Positions 48,282 to 57,182 of a stretch of DNA of 64,000 nt are shown here, piece by piece. Position 1 is the first letter of the stretch. Each line of letters starts with the position of its first letter. Position numbers and translations under genes: made by a program. The notes under the pieces were generated by a model. It did no database searches and had not been told where the DNA came from. It saw only the letters and a program-made list of their open reading frames with translations. Origin of the DNA: Flavobacterium sp. CS20 (GTDB lineage Bacteria > Bacteroidota > Bacteroidia > Flavobacteriales > Flavobacteriaceae); the NCBI RefSeq assembly GCF_018080005.1, contig NZ_CP073015.1:1860001-1924000 (forward strand). Reading direction: 5' to 3'.

Positions 48282-49517
48282 TTAAGATGCCGCTTTAAGC
48301 TTTTTTAGTGTAGATTTTTGCAAAGCATTTTCGACATAATTTTTAGTTACTTTTAGAGTTTTATCATCACCGTCAGGCATGTCAAACATAGCATCGGTAA
48401 GGACGGCTTCGCACAATGAACGCAGACCTCTTGCTCCGAGTTTATATTCAAGGGCTTTTTCTACAATCAAATCTAATGCACCATCTGTAAAAATGAGCTC
48501 GATATCGTCCATAGAAAATAGTCTTTCGTATTGCTTAACAATAGCATTTTTGGGCTCTGTCAAGATTCGTCTGAGCGTTTCTTTATCTAAAGGATTCATA
48601 TAGCTTAAAACTGGTAAACGCCCAATAATTTCTGGTATTAGACCGTAATCTTTAAGATCTTTTGGAATGATGTATTGAAGTATGTTTTCTTTGTCAATGC
48701 CAGCACCGATTTTTGACGCACCGTAACCCACGGCTTGCATATTGAGGCGTTTAGAAATATGACGGTCAATGCCATCGAAAGCACCGCCTGCGATAAACAA
48801 AATGTTTTCGGTATCGATTTCAATAAAATTTTGGTCGGGATGTTTTCGACCGCCTTTTGGTGGTACGTTGACTGTAGTGCCTTCGAGGAGTTTCAGCAAG
48901 GCTTGTTGCACGCCTTCACCACTCACATCTCTTGTGATTGACGGGTTATCAGATTTGCGGGCAATTTTATCAATTTCGTCAATAAATACAATTCCATTTT
49001 GAGCTTTTTCAACATTGTAATCGGTCACCGCGAGAAGTTTAGTAAGTATGGTTTCAACGTCTTCGCCAACATAACCTGCTTCGGTAAGCACTGTTGCATC
49101 TACAATAGCAAGAGGTACATTGAGCATTCTGGCAATGGTTTTAGCGACTAAAGTTTTGCCAGTCCCAGTTTGTCCTACCATAACGATATTACTTTTTTGG
49201 ATTTCAATATCGTCTTTTTTATTTTTAGGTTGAAGTAGTCTTTTGTAATGGTTGTAAACCGCTACGGACATCACTTTTTTGGTATAGTCTTGACCTATGA
49301 CGTATTCATCCAAAAACGCTTTGATGGCTTTGGGTTTTTGAAGTTTGAAATCTTTATCAATATCGCTTTTATGGTGTGTGGTGATTTCTTCTAAAACAAT
49401 GCCATGAGCTTGTTCAATACACTTGTCACAAATATGAGCATCCAATCCTGCAATCAGCAAGTTGGTTTCAGATTTTTTACGTCCACAAAATGAGCATTCA
49501 AGATTTTCTTTAGCCAT
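48282..49517 (-). CDS. clpX: ATP-dependent Clp protease ATP-binding subunit ClpX
   Basis: The 411-residue AAA+ unfoldase feeds substrates to ClpP. The N-terminal zinc domain has Cys8, Cys11, Cys30 and Cys33 (CSFCGRK ... HICDKC). Walker A is [15 protein letters not shown], Walker [15 protein letters not shown], sensor and arginine-finger regions include [13 protein letters not shown] and [20 protein letters not shown], and the ClpP-contact loop is near [24 protein letters not shown] positions. It starts directly after the clpP stop. Length is typical for Bacteroidota. Confidence 0.97.
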   Translation of the reverse strand: MAKENLECSFCGRKKSETNLLIAGLDAHICDKCIEQAHGIVLEEITTHHKSDIDKDFKLQKPKAIKAFLDEYVIGQDYTKKVMSVAVYNHYKRLLQPKNKKDDIEIQKSNIVMVGQTGTGKTLVAKTIARMLNVPLAIVDATVLTEAGYVGEDVETILTKLLAVTDYNVEKAQNGIVFIDEIDKIARKSDNPSITRDVSGEGVQQALLKLLEGTTVNVPPKGGRKHPDQNFIEIDTENILFIAGGAFDGIDRHISKRLNMQAVGYGASKIGAGIDKENILQYIIPKDLKDYGLIPEIIGRLPVLSYMNPLDKETLRRILTEPKNAIVKQYERLFSMDDIELIFTDGALDLIVEKALEYKLGARGLRSLCEAVLTDAMFDMPDGDDKTLKVTKNYVENALQKSTLKKLKAAS

Positions 49518-50192
49518 TTATTCTCTTTTTAAAATTTCATCAATCATCTTATATTCTAAGGCTTCATCTGCATTCATCCAAAAATCTCTATCGCCATCTT
49601 CATAAACTTGATTGTAATCTTTACCCGTATGTTTTGAGATAATTTGATAGAGTTCTTCTTTGAGTTTTATAATTTGTTGAGCTGTAATTTGAATATCATC
49701 CGCTTGACCTTGAGCACCGCCCATAGGTTGGTGTATCATCACACGAGAATGTGGCAAACCAGAGCGTTTGTTTTCTGCACCAGCACAAAGCAAAACAGCT
49801 CCCATTGATGCCGCAATACCTGTGTTGATTGTGGCTACATCTGGCTTGATAAACTGCATTGTATCATAAATGCCAAGACCAGCATAGACGCTTCCACCTG
49901 GCGAGTTGATATAGATTTGAATATCTTTTGAGGCATCTGTAGATTCTAAAAATAAAAGTTGTGCTTGAATAATGTTAGCCACTTGATCATTGATTGGTGT
50001 GCCAAGAAAAATAATACGATCCATCATCAGTCTTGAAAACACATCCATTGCTACAGCATTCATCTGTCGTTCTTCAATGATGTTGGGCGTCATTCCCGTA
50101 GGAATCATACTCGTAATAATCTTGGAATAATAATTAGAGTTGATGCCTTGGTCTTTGGTGGCAAACTTTTCAAATTCTTTGTTTATATTCAT
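49518..50192 (-). CDS. clpP: ATP-dependent Clp protease proteolytic subunit ClpP
   Basis: The 224-residue serine peptidase shows the catalytic triad as Ser129 (GIAASMGAVLLCAG), His154 (RVMIHQPMGGAQGQ) and probably Asp199 (YEDGDRDFWM). The substrate-loop motif IYINSPGGSVYAGLGIYD is intact. It lies between tig and clpX with 18-nt and 0-nt gaps, the standard tig-clpP-clpX operon for protein folding and turnover. Confidence 0.97.
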   Translation of the reverse strand: MNINKEFEKFATKDQGINSNYYSKIITSMIPTGMTPNIIEERQMNAVAMDVFSRLMMDRIIFLGTPINDQVANIIQAQLLFLESTDASKDIQIYINSPGGSVYAGLGIYDTMQFIKPDVATINTGIAASMGAVLLCAGAENKRSGLPHSRVMIHQPMGGAQGQADDIQITAQQIIKLKEELYQIISKHTGKDYNQVYEDGDRDFWMNADEALEYKMIDEILKRE

Positions 50193-50210
50193 ATTGTCTT
50201 TTGTAACAGT

Positions 50211-51533
50211 CTATTTGTAAACTTCGTCAATAAATTTTTCATAAGTTACTTTTTTAACTTTTAGGTTAACATTTTCCTTGTAGAAATTAAGCAACTTTTG
50301 GTTTATCACTTGGTCTGAAATCTTTTTAGCTTCCTCATCTTTTTGAAGAATATTTTGTGCAATGCTGTCGAGTTGTTCTTCTGGCATATTGTCTTGGCTA
50401 AATTGTGCCAACTGCATTTTGATACGATCTTTGGTCGCATCTTTTATTTCATCAGAGGTTACTTGAAGGTCGTTGTCTTTAATAATTTTGCCTTCAATCA
50501 ACTGAAATCTTAGACCTTTTTCACTTTTTTCAAATTCTTCTTTAGCTTCATCTACCGTCAATTCTTTTTCGCCAGACATCCTTAACCATTTTTGAAGAAA
50601 TTCTGATGGCAAATCAAAACTTGTGTTGTCAATTAAATATTCTGAAACATCATTGAGCAATTGTTGGTCGCTTTGTTGTTCGAGTTGCTTTTCGGCATCA
50701 GATTTGATTTTTTTTCTAAGGTCTTCTTCTGTTTTAATCTCTTCGCCAGGATATATTTTTTCAAAGAATTCTTCATTGAGTTCAGCGAGGATTTCCTCAT
50801 TGATTTCGCTGATATTAAAAGTTACCTCAACATTCAAGTCTTTAGCTTTTTCTTCCTCAATTCCTAAATGTTTAGCTAAGTCTGAAGTTTCTTTAAACAA
50901 ACCCTTAGTTTTAAAACTTACGCTGTCATTGACTTTTGCTCCAACTAATAATTTTTGGTCTTTTTTGCTTTTAAGGTCTTCAACTTTCAAAGTGGTTTCG
51001 TGGTCAATTTCTTCGTCATCATTGACAAAAGTTCCTTGAACTAAAAATCCAGGTTGAACTTCGTTTTGAGAGACCAGCTTACCGTATTGTTTGCGAATAG
51101 ATTTGATCTGATTGTCAATCATTTCTTTATCGGCTTCAATTTTAAAATGTCTTACCCCTTTTTTAGGTTTTAAGTCTATCTCAAAATCAGGTACTAAACC
51201 CAATTCAAACTCAAATTGGTAATTTTCCTTGTTCCAATCAAAATCATCTTGTTGTTTTGGAATAGGATTACCGAGAATATCAAGTTTTTCTTCAGTAATG
51301 TATTTGTTGAGTGCTTCTTGAAGCAATTTGTTAACTTCATCAACCAAAACGGCTTGACCATATTGCTTTTTGATAAGCCCTAAAGGCACGTGACCTTTTC
51401 TAAAACCAGGTATATTGGCTGATTTTTTATAGTCTTTTAAAATTTTATCGACTTTAGGTTGATAGTCATCTTTTTGAATATCAACTTTTACAACAGCGTT
51501 GAGTGAGTCTTTATTTTCGTGCTTAACATCCAT
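50211..51533 (-). CDS. tig: Trigger factor
   Basis: The 440-residue ribosome-bound chaperone has the N-terminal ribosome-docking domain with the signature IPGFRKGHVPLGLIKKQYG (residues about 38-56). A shortened PPIase-like middle domain (around VQPGFLVQGTFVNDDEEIDH) lacks clear FKBP active-site residues, as is usual in Bacteroidota. A long helical, glutamine- and glutamate-rich C-terminal arm follows. It leads the tig-clpP-clpX operon. Confidence 0.94.
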   Translation of the reverse strand: MDVKHENKDSLNAVVKVDIQKDDYQPKVDKILKDYKKSANIPGFRKGHVPLGLIKKQYGQAVLVDEVNKLLQEALNKYITEEKLDILGNPIPKQQDDFDWNKENYQFEFELGLVPDFEIDLKPKKGVRHFKIEADKEMIDNQIKSIRKQYGKLVSQNEVQPGFLVQGTFVNDDEEIDHETTLKVEDLKSKKDQKLLVGAKVNDSVSFKTKGLFKETSDLAKHLGIEEEKAKDLNVEVTFNISEINEEILAELNEEFFEKIYPGEEIKTEEDLRKKIKSDAEKQLEQQSDQQLLNDVSEYLIDNTSFDLPSEFLQKWLRMSGEKELTVDEAKEEFEKSEKGLRFQLIEGKIIKDNDLQVTSDEIKDATKDRIKMQLAQFSQDNMPEEQLDSIAQNILQKDEEAKKISDQVINQKLLNFYKENVNLKVKKVTYEKFIDEVYK

Positions 51534-51604
51534 AGGTTTTCTATTGAATTTTGAGTTTGCAAAAGTACAATTATTTTATGGCTTAGACAAAATCTGTTAA
51601 AGCT

Positions 51605-51964
51605 TTACTTTTTCTTAGATAATGCAAAAAGAAATGACTGAAAGATAGATAATAAAATACTAAAAAGCAATGCCGACCAAAACCCACTGACTTCAAAGCC
51701 ACTCACCAATGCGTCGCATATCAGAATAATTAAAGCATTGATAACCAACAAGAAAAGACCAAATGTCACGATTGTGACTGGCAAAGTAAATATAACCAAT
51801 ATAGGTTTAACAAATAAATTAAGCAGGATTAACAGTGCAGCAACAACTGTTGCAATCAAAAAACTGGAAACATTAATCCCTGGTAGAATATTGGCTAAAA
51901 CCACAACAGCAATAGCACTGAGCAGAATTTCAACAAGTGTGTTTAAAGACCTAGAGTTTCTCAT
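51605..51964 (-). CDS. Phage holin family 4-superfamily membrane protein
   Basis: The 119-residue protein has four hydrophobic helices and matches the small membrane family (PF04020, mycobacterial phage-holin IV-like): LLSAIAVVVLANILPGINVS, ALLILLNLFVKPILVIFTLP and VTFGLFLLVINALIILICDA. Despite the name it is a chromosomal protein of unknown role, with no phage genes around. It stands alone between tig and the GDSL lipoprotein gene and is separated from the latter by a strong terminator. Confidence 0.85.
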   Translation of the reverse strand: MRNSRSLNTLVEILLSAIAVVVLANILPGINVSSFLIATVVAALLILLNLFVKPILVIFTLPVTIVTFGLFLLVINALIILICDALVSGFEVSGFWSALLFSILLSIFQSFLFALSKKK

Positions 51965-51980
51965 AATGTGTGTAAAAATA

Positions 51981-52018
51981 AAAAAAACTGCTAAAGTATT
52001 GAATTTCTTTAGCAGTTT
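51981..52018 (-). terminator. Rho-independent terminator after the GDSL lipoprotein gene
   Basis: On the minus strand a perfect 12-bp stem (52018-52007 with 51996-51985, AAACTGCTAAAG/CTTTAGCAGTTT) closes a 10-nt loop and is followed by a T tract (51987-51981). It ends the fadL-GDSL operon. Confidence 0.88.
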
Positions 52019-52045
52019 ATAAAATATTTAATACGTTAAAATATG

Positions 52046-53584
52046 TTACAAATCAGTATTATCGCTAGTGGCAATAGTTCTGAAATCGCCTATATTAACA
52101 GTAGGAAGCGTTGAACCATAGGTTTGGTTGATGGCTTCAATACTTTTGTTAGCCACTAAAGCATAACCACGTGGCGTAAGGTGAACACCGTCAAGTGAAA
52201 ACGCACCACCAGTTACAAATGTTGACGATAAAGTACCACCGTCATAAGGAATGCCAACTTCAGCTTCTTGCAACAAAGCATTGACATCCACAAAGGCTAA
52301 ACCATTGGCTTGAGTCGCACTTTGAATGGTAGCGTTGTAAGCATTACGAGCGTTATTAATCATCATTTGCTCATCAACAGTTAAAACACTTTCATCGCCT
52401 AATGGAACTGTTACACCAGTAATTAAAGTGCCTTGTTCATCTAAAACATTTCCAATATTGCCAGAAGCAGTTAATGGTATCAAATCTTCGTTAGTAGCTT
52501 GACGCAATTGAGCAAGAAGGCCAGCCGTTTGAGGATCTAAATTAAAAGGCGGTGCTAACAAAAACTGACTGATATCGGTTAAACTTTCGTCGGTTAAGGT
52601 TACAAAATTTTGACCCGCTTGAAAATTGATTTGTCGTTGAGTCGCTTCTTCGGCTGAAATCAAACTAAACTGAACTAAACCAGGTAAGATTTGCTGATTA
52701 TAAGTCGCAAATTGTTGGTTTAAAACATCAGCGGTTTGAGCATCAAGTGGAACTGCATTTCTGGGAACGGTAGTAAAAAAAGGAATAGAAGTAACATCAG
52801 GAATATTGTAAAGAACACCTCCAGAAGCATTAGCACTTAAGGCATTAACATAACCTGTATAAATTTGAGCAAAAACATTAGGATCGGTAATGTCAGTTGA
52901 GCCGTAAGTCGCTGGGTCAAGGTTTCCTGTTTGATCAACACCAACACCTCCAGAAGAAGCAAAGCCTAAGATATCGTTATTACCAATCCATAAGCTAAAA
53001 AAACTCGGGTTTTGAGCTACAGCATCTTCTATGACAGTAGCACTTGGCGATGAAGCAAATCTCACGAAATATGGATTAGCTATTGTGCCAACATTGCTAA
53101 TGTCTCCATAGCCTGAAAGTCCAAGATGAAAGCTTTTTGCACCTGGCACGCCCATATTGTTAAAAGGCCCTTGTTGAACATTAGCAATATCTGTTTGCGG
53201 AGTCCCTGAAATATTGTCGGGAAGTGGTTGTCCAGACAGAGTAGATAAAACCAAACGCGTATCAAAACCTGGAATGGGGTTGCCATTTAGCAACAATCCA
53301 CCTAAGTTATCAGCCATAAGCGGTTGATTAAATTCTCCACCACCAACTAAAGCAAATTGTTTTGCTAAAATGTTAGGAAAAGAATTCATTTGACCTTCGC
53401 GATACAGTGCGTTATCAGCAAAACCTGCTGTTAAAGAATTTCCAACGCTAACAAAATTAGAAAAGTCAGCTTCTCCAGTGTCATAAACTTCGTTGTCTTC
53501 AATAGCATTATCAAATTCAGCTTCACAGCTTATAAAAAAAACTGCTGAAAAAAGTAGTAGGTATAATTTAAATATTTTCATCAT
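52046..53584 (-). CDS. SGNH/GDSL-like hydrolase lipoprotein
   Basis: The 512-residue lipoprotein (lipobox AVFFISC) has SGNH block I as FVSVGNSLTAGFADNAL (Ser nucleophile), an Asn-containing WIGNNDILGFA (block III type) and a late block V DGVHLTPRGYALVANKSIE with the catalytic Asp/His. The long middle is an insert with low-complexity Gly/Asn-rich stretches. It is probably surface- or periplasm-exposed and acts on ester bonds of lipids or glycans. It lies 7 nt downstream of the FadL-like gene, which suggests a shared role in handling fatty acyl substrates, though this is inferred. Confidence 0.87.
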   Translation of the reverse strand: MMKIFKLYLLLFSAVFFISCEAEFDNAIEDNEVYDTGEADFSNFVSVGNSLTAGFADNALYREGQMNSFPNILAKQFALVGGGEFNQPLMADNLGGLLLNGNPIPGFDTRLVLSTLSGQPLPDNISGTPQTDIANVQQGPFNNMGVPGAKSFHLGLSGYGDISNVGTIANPYFVRFASSPSATVIEDAVAQNPSFFSLWIGNNDILGFASSGGVGVDQTGNLDPATYGSTDITDPNVFAQIYTGYVNALSANASGGVLYNIPDVTSIPFFTTVPRNAVPLDAQTADVLNQQFATYNQQILPGLVQFSLISAEEATQRQINFQAGQNFVTLTDESLTDISQFLLAPPFNLDPQTAGLLAQLRQATNEDLIPLTASGNIGNVLDEQGTLITGVTVPLGDESVLTVDEQMMINNARNAYNATIQSATQANGLAFVDVNALLQEAEVGIPYDGGTLSSTFVTGGAFSLDGVHLTPRGYALVANKSIEAINQTYGSTLPTVNIGDFRTIATSDNTDL

Positions 53585-53591
53585 AATAATT

Positions 53592-54851
53592 TTAGAGTTT
53601 GTAAGAAATGCCTAATCCTGGAATAAACGTAGTACTTTTATATGTTCCACTAAATGGAACTGTTATTCCATCTTCAATATAACCATTATAAGATGCATCG
53701 ACTTCGCTAAATCTTAAATATAAGAAAGATGCGTCTATAGAAAGTTTATCATTAACATCATAAGTGAATCCTGCAGTATATCCTTGAGAATCGTTTCTTG
53801 GGGTCTCAGGTGAAAAAAAGTCAGATTGGACGGGAGTTTCATCATAATAAAAACCACCTCTTAAAGTTAATTGATCCATCGCTTCGTATTGAACTCCAAA
53901 TCTGTATGTACTTGCATTTTCATAATTTCTTGGATTAAATGAAGGTGAGATGTTTGGGTCATTAAAGTAAATGTCTAATGAATCGTAAGCTTCCCACATG
54001 GCTCTATTATAATCAAAAGCAAAGAGCAGTTTATCATTGAACTCGTAGGACAAACCTACGGTAAGTTCGGCAGGCATAGGCAAAGATGCATTAAAAGTAG
54101 TTTGACCGTTAGAAACTGGAACAAGCGAGGAATTAGGTATATTAGTAAAGGTAGCATCCGCGTCTTCAGCTTTAAATTCTATTTTTGATTTATAATTAAA
54201 ACCGATTCTCAATTTTTCAGTTGGTGTAAACAGAAAGCTGGCATTCCATCCCCATTCGTCAACTCCACTAGCGTCAATCTCTACACTTGAACGCTCTCCA
54301 TTTTCATCTGTCAAGGTTCTATTTATATTTCTTTTAAAATTAACATTGCCAATGGCATATATCGGACCTCCACCAATGCTAAAATGTTTGGATAACTTAA
54401 TAGATAATATGGGTTGTATAAAAAATGCTTCTAAGTTTATGTCATTAATTAAGTGAGAACCTGGCCAATCTTTTTGCCATTCTACACGACTTCCAAAAGG
54501 TGTAGTTACAGACAGTCCAGCAGTTAGCCATTCATTGATTTTGTAACTTCCATAGAGGTAAAACGGTGTACTTACATTGTCTTCAAGTTCAGCAAATTGA
54601 CCTGTATTTGTATTTTGCCATTTAGTTGAATTAAATACACCAAAACCACCAGCTGAAATGTTGAGTTTGTTCTCTAAATAAACTAATCCAGCAGGATTAA
54701 AAAAAGCAGATTCGGCGTTGTTAACTACAGCAACACCAGTATGTCCCATAGCCAAAGATCGATTGCCTTGTAAACTTACTCTATATCCACCAGCAAAAGC
54801 TTGGACAAAAGCAAAAGTTGCAAGCATAGAAATAAATAGTGATTTTTTCAT
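53592..54851 (-). CDS. OmpP1/FadL family outer-membrane transporter
   Basis: The 419-residue protein has a signal peptide ending FAFVQAFAGG and the FadL hallmark N-terminal plug YRVSLQGNRSLAMGHTGVAV followed by NNAESAFFNPAGLVYL. The rest is a beta-barrel (TVGLSYEFNDKLLFAFDYNR, YRFGVQYEAMDQLTLRGGFY) ending FIPGLGISYKL. FadL proteins let hydrophobic compounds such as fatty acids cross the outer membrane. A perfect Bacteroidota promoter lies about 50 nt upstream. It is co-transcribed with the GDSL lipoprotein. Confidence 0.92.
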   Translation of the reverse strand: MKKSLFISMLATFAFVQAFAGGYRVSLQGNRSLAMGHTGVAVVNNAESAFFNPAGLVYLENKLNISAGGFGVFNSTKWQNTNTGQFAELEDNVSTPFYLYGSYKINEWLTAGLSVTTPFGSRVEWQKDWPGSHLINDINLEAFFIQPILSIKLSKHFSIGGGPIYAIGNVNFKRNINRTLTDENGERSSVEIDASGVDEWGWNASFLFTPTEKLRIGFNYKSKIEFKAEDADATFTNIPNSSLVPVSNGQTTFNASLPMPAELTVGLSYEFNDKLLFAFDYNRAMWEAYDSLDIYFNDPNISPSFNPRNYENASTYRFGVQYEAMDQLTLRGGFYYDETPVQSDFFSPETPRNDSQGYTAGFTYDVNDKLSIDASFLYLRFSEVDASYNGYIEDGITVPFSGTYKSTTFIPGLGISYKL

Positions 54852-54900
54852 AAATTGATTTTTAAGAGATAAAAATTGTATTAATCTTAATTTAACACTC

Positions 54901-54930
54901 CAAATTTAACATTAATTTAGAATTAACAAA
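54901..54930 (-). promoter_or_regulatory. Bacteroidota-type promoter of the fadL-GDSL operon
   Basis: On the minus strand TTTG (54930-54927) and TAAATTTG (54908-54901) are separated by 18 nt, a full consensus match. The start codon is at 54851, giving a leader of about 43 nt. Confidence 0.72.
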
Positions 54931-54942
54931 GCTTTTTTTTAA

Positions 54943-54964
54943 TTTATTATGCTTGCATAATAAA
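54943..54964. other. Perfect 10-bp palindromic hairpin between hydrolase and fadL
   Basis: TTTATTATGC and GCATAATAAA flank a 2-nt loop, 3 nt beyond the alpha/beta hydrolase stop and 13 nt upstream of the fadL promoter. It lacks a T tract on the minus strand, so it is either a weak terminator or an operator for the fadL promoter. Confidence 0.45.
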
Positions 54965-54966
54965 AT

Positions 54967-55731
54967 TTATGATATAAATTTCAATGTTTCACTAAGAAAA
55001 GACTTAGGATTTTCGGCATGCACCCAATGACCAGTATTGCTTATGGTTTGGATTTTAAAGTTTCTAAAGTGCTTGTTGATCAAGTCTTTATCACCTTCTG
55101 AAATGTAATCTGAATGTTCTCCTTTTATAAATAATGTTTCCCCTTCATAGATAAAATGTTGTGGTAGAGCCTGACCGATATTTTCTTTGTTATTTATAAA
55201 GACGTCAATATTAGGTTTAAGATTTAATGTGTTGTCTTTTTCTCTTTTTAAATTTTTTAATAAAAACATCCTAACGCCATTATCATTGATTTTTTCTTTT
55301 AAAATTGCGTCGGCTTCTTTTCTCGAGGTAAGCTTGGTTTGTTGTAGGGTTTTTAAACGCTCTAAAATATCGTCGTGATGGGGTTTGTAATACCTTGGCG
55401 AAATATCTACAACAATCAAATGAGTCAGTAATTCTGGGTGTTGACATGCAAAATACATCGCCACTTTTCCTCCCATAGAATGCCCGATTAAAACTGCTTT
55501 TTTTATACCTTTATCTTTAAAATACTCATTGACATCTTTAGCCATAATTTCATAATTAAAATCTTGGCTGTGTGGACTTTTACCATGATTTCTCAAATCT
55601 AGTAAATGAACTTCAAAACCAGCTTTTGCATAAGCTTTAGATAAGGTTTTCCAGTTGTCTCCCATACCTAAAAATCCGTGAAGAATCACCATTGGCTGTC
55701 CTTTTCCTGAGATTTGTGAGTGTAGTTTCAT
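54967..55731 (-). CDS. Alpha/beta hydrolase (YbfF-like esterase)
   Basis: I choose the ATG at 55731 (MKLHSQISGKGQPMVILHGF, 254 residues) because it overlaps the pdxJ stop as ATGA; a longer upstream frame would only read pdxJ sequence. The oxyanion segment is LHGFLGMGDNWKTL. The nucleophile elbow is LIGHSMGGKVAMYFA (Ser), and a late TGHWVHAENPKSF provides the His. The fold and length resemble E. coli YbfF-type esterases. Substrate is unknown. Translation is probably coupled to pdxJ. Confidence 0.9.
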   Translation of the reverse strand: MKLHSQISGKGQPMVILHGFLGMGDNWKTLSKAYAKAGFEVHLLDLRNHGKSPHSQDFNYEIMAKDVNEYFKDKGIKKAVLIGHSMGGKVAMYFACQHPELLTHLIVVDISPRYYKPHHDDILERLKTLQQTKLTSRKEADAILKEKINDNGVRMFLLKNLKREKDNTLNLKPNIDVFINNKENIGQALPQHFIYEGETLFIKGEHSDYISEGDKDLINKHFRNFKIQTISNTGHWVHAENPKSFLSETLKFIS

Positions 55732-56441
55732 TGTAATTTTTTTAAATAAGATTGGATAACGTTTTCTAATCCTTGGTATAAAGCTTCGCATATCAGAGCG
55801 TGACCTATTGACACTTCTTTTAAGTTTGGTATTTCTTGTGCAAAATAAGCGATGTTTTCTAAATTTAGGTCGTGTCCTGCATTAAGGTCAATATCCAATT
55901 CATTTGCTAATAGAGAAACTTGTACATAATCTTTGATAGCAGTAGCTTTGTTGTTTTTGAAATTTTTAGCATAAGCTTCTGTGTATAGCTCAACTCTATC
56001 AGTGTTTGTGGTTTTGGCATACTTTAGCATTTCTATGTCAGGGTCAACAAAAATAGACGTGCGAATGCCTGCATCTTTAAAGGTTTTAATAATATCTTTA
56101 AGGTAGTCTTGATGTTTTTTGGTATTCCAACCCGCATTTGAAGTGATAGCATCTACAGCATCTGGCACTAAGGTAACTTGAGCTGGTTTTGTTTCTAAAA
56201 CCAAGTCGATAAACTTTAAGTTGGGGTTGCCTTCAATATTAAATTCAGTTTTGACTACTTTTGATAAGGCTCTGACATCTTCATAGCGAATATGTCTTTC
56301 ATCAGGTCGCGGATGAACAGTGATTCCTTGAGCTCCAAAAGCCTCAATATCAATTGCTGACTGAATTACATCGGGCATATTGCCACCTCGTGCATTTCTT
56401 AAGGTTGCGATTTTATTAATATTTACGCTTAATCTTGTCAT
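55728..56441 (-). CDS. pdxJ: Pyridoxine 5'-phosphate synthase
   Basis: The enzyme condenses 1-deoxyxylulose 5-phosphate and 3-amino-2-oxopropyl phosphate in vitamin B6 synthesis. The start is the ATG at 56441 (MTRLSVNINKIATLRNARGG, 237 residues), the usual PdxJ opening; the seven residues upstream are not family-like. Other motifs are ITVHPRPDERHIRYEDVRAL, QVTLVPDAVDAITSNAGW, the DPD segment IFVDPDIEMLKY, and NAGHDLNLENI near the phosphate site. It overlaps the downstream hydrolase by 4 nt. Confidence 0.95.
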   Translation of the reverse strand: MTRLSVNINKIATLRNARGGNMPDVIQSAIDIEAFGAQGITVHPRPDERHIRYEDVRALSKVVKTEFNIEGNPNLKFIDLVLETKPAQVTLVPDAVDAITSNAGWNTKKHQDYLKDIIKTFKDAGIRTSIFVDPDIEMLKYAKTTNTDRVELYTEAYAKNFKNNKATAIKDYVQVSLLANELDIDLNAGHDLNLENIAYFAQEIPNLKEVSIGHALICEALYQGLENVIQSYLKKLQ

Positions 56442-56523
56442 ATCATAAAATTTTCTTAGCAATTACAAAAATACATTCTTATATGTTGCTATACTTATTA
56501 TTTTAATTATTTTGCATTTAGTT

Positions 56524-57177
56524 ATGAAGTTAAAAAATCACATACAAGCCACACCAACTTTAGAATTGAAAGATTCTATTCAAGACGCAAAACATTTGTT
56601 TGAACAAACAAAACGCACTTCTGTTGCTGTTTTAGACGATAAGCAATATAAAGGATTACTTTTTGATGATGATTTGGTTGATTATAAAAATGAATCACTT
56701 TTAAATCACATTAAAACTAAGCTTAAAGACATTTACCTCTTAGAAGATTTTACAATTTTTGATTGGCTAAACACAATGTCTTTATATCAAATTCAAGACA
56801 TTCCTTTAATCAATTTGAATAATGAATATTTGGGAAGTTTGAATATTAATGATATCATTCTTAAATTTTCAAACACAGGTTTAAATGTAGATAAATCTAG
56901 TGTTCTTATTTTGTCTAAACCTTCAGATGAATTTAAATACAGTGAAGTTTTTCAAATTTTGGAAGCTAATGATGCAAAAGTATATGGCAGTTATATCAAC
57001 CATACTGATAAAAATCAAACTGAAATAGTTGTAAACATACATCATCAAGGTCTTAACGAATTGCTTCAAAGTTTTAGACGTTACGGCTACAATATTATAA
57101 GCTTTCACCGAGAAGATCAGCATAGAGAAACATTAAAAAATAATTCTGAATATCTTTCAAAATATTTAACCGTTTAA
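56524..57177 (+). CDS. CBS domain-containing protein (CBS pair plus ACT-like region)
   Basis: The ATG at 56524 (MKLKNHIQATPTLELKDSIQ, 217 residues) is preferred over a TTG four codons upstream. Residues about 1-125 form a CBS pair (KRTSVAVLDDKQYKGLLFDD, IQDIPLINLNNEYLGSLNIN), which usually binds adenine nucleotides. The C-terminal part (SVLILSKPSDEFKYSEVFQI, LLQSFRRYGYNIISF) looks like an ACT-type regulatory fold. The gene is divergent from pdxJ and 5 nt upstream of nadK, so it may be a regulator tied to nucleotide status, but this is speculative. Confidence 0.85.
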   Translation: MKLKNHIQATPTLELKDSIQDAKHLFEQTKRTSVAVLDDKQYKGLLFDDDLVDYKNESLLNHIKTKLKDIYLLEDFTIFDWLNTMSLYQIQDIPLINLNNEYLGSLNINDIILKFSNTGLNVDKSSVLILSKPSDEFKYSEVFQILEANDAKVYGSYINHTDKNQTEIVVNIHHQGLNELLQSFRRYGYNIISFHREDQHRETLKNNSEYLSKYLTV

Positions 57178-57182
57178 ACCTT

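Noticed and set aside
50623..51039. 138-codon plus-strand frame inside tig
   Set aside because: Serine/leucine-rich shadow caused by the Glu/Lys-rich codons of trigger factor.
51605..51964. Prophage signal from the phage-holin family name
   Set aside because: The family is a common chromosomal membrane protein, and no phage structural, integrase or lysis gene is nearby.
55732..55791. Longer N-terminus of the alpha/beta hydrolase
   Set aside because: The extra 20 residues (MRSFIPRIRKRYPILFKKIT) are out-of-frame pdxJ sequence; the ATGA overlap gives the natural start.
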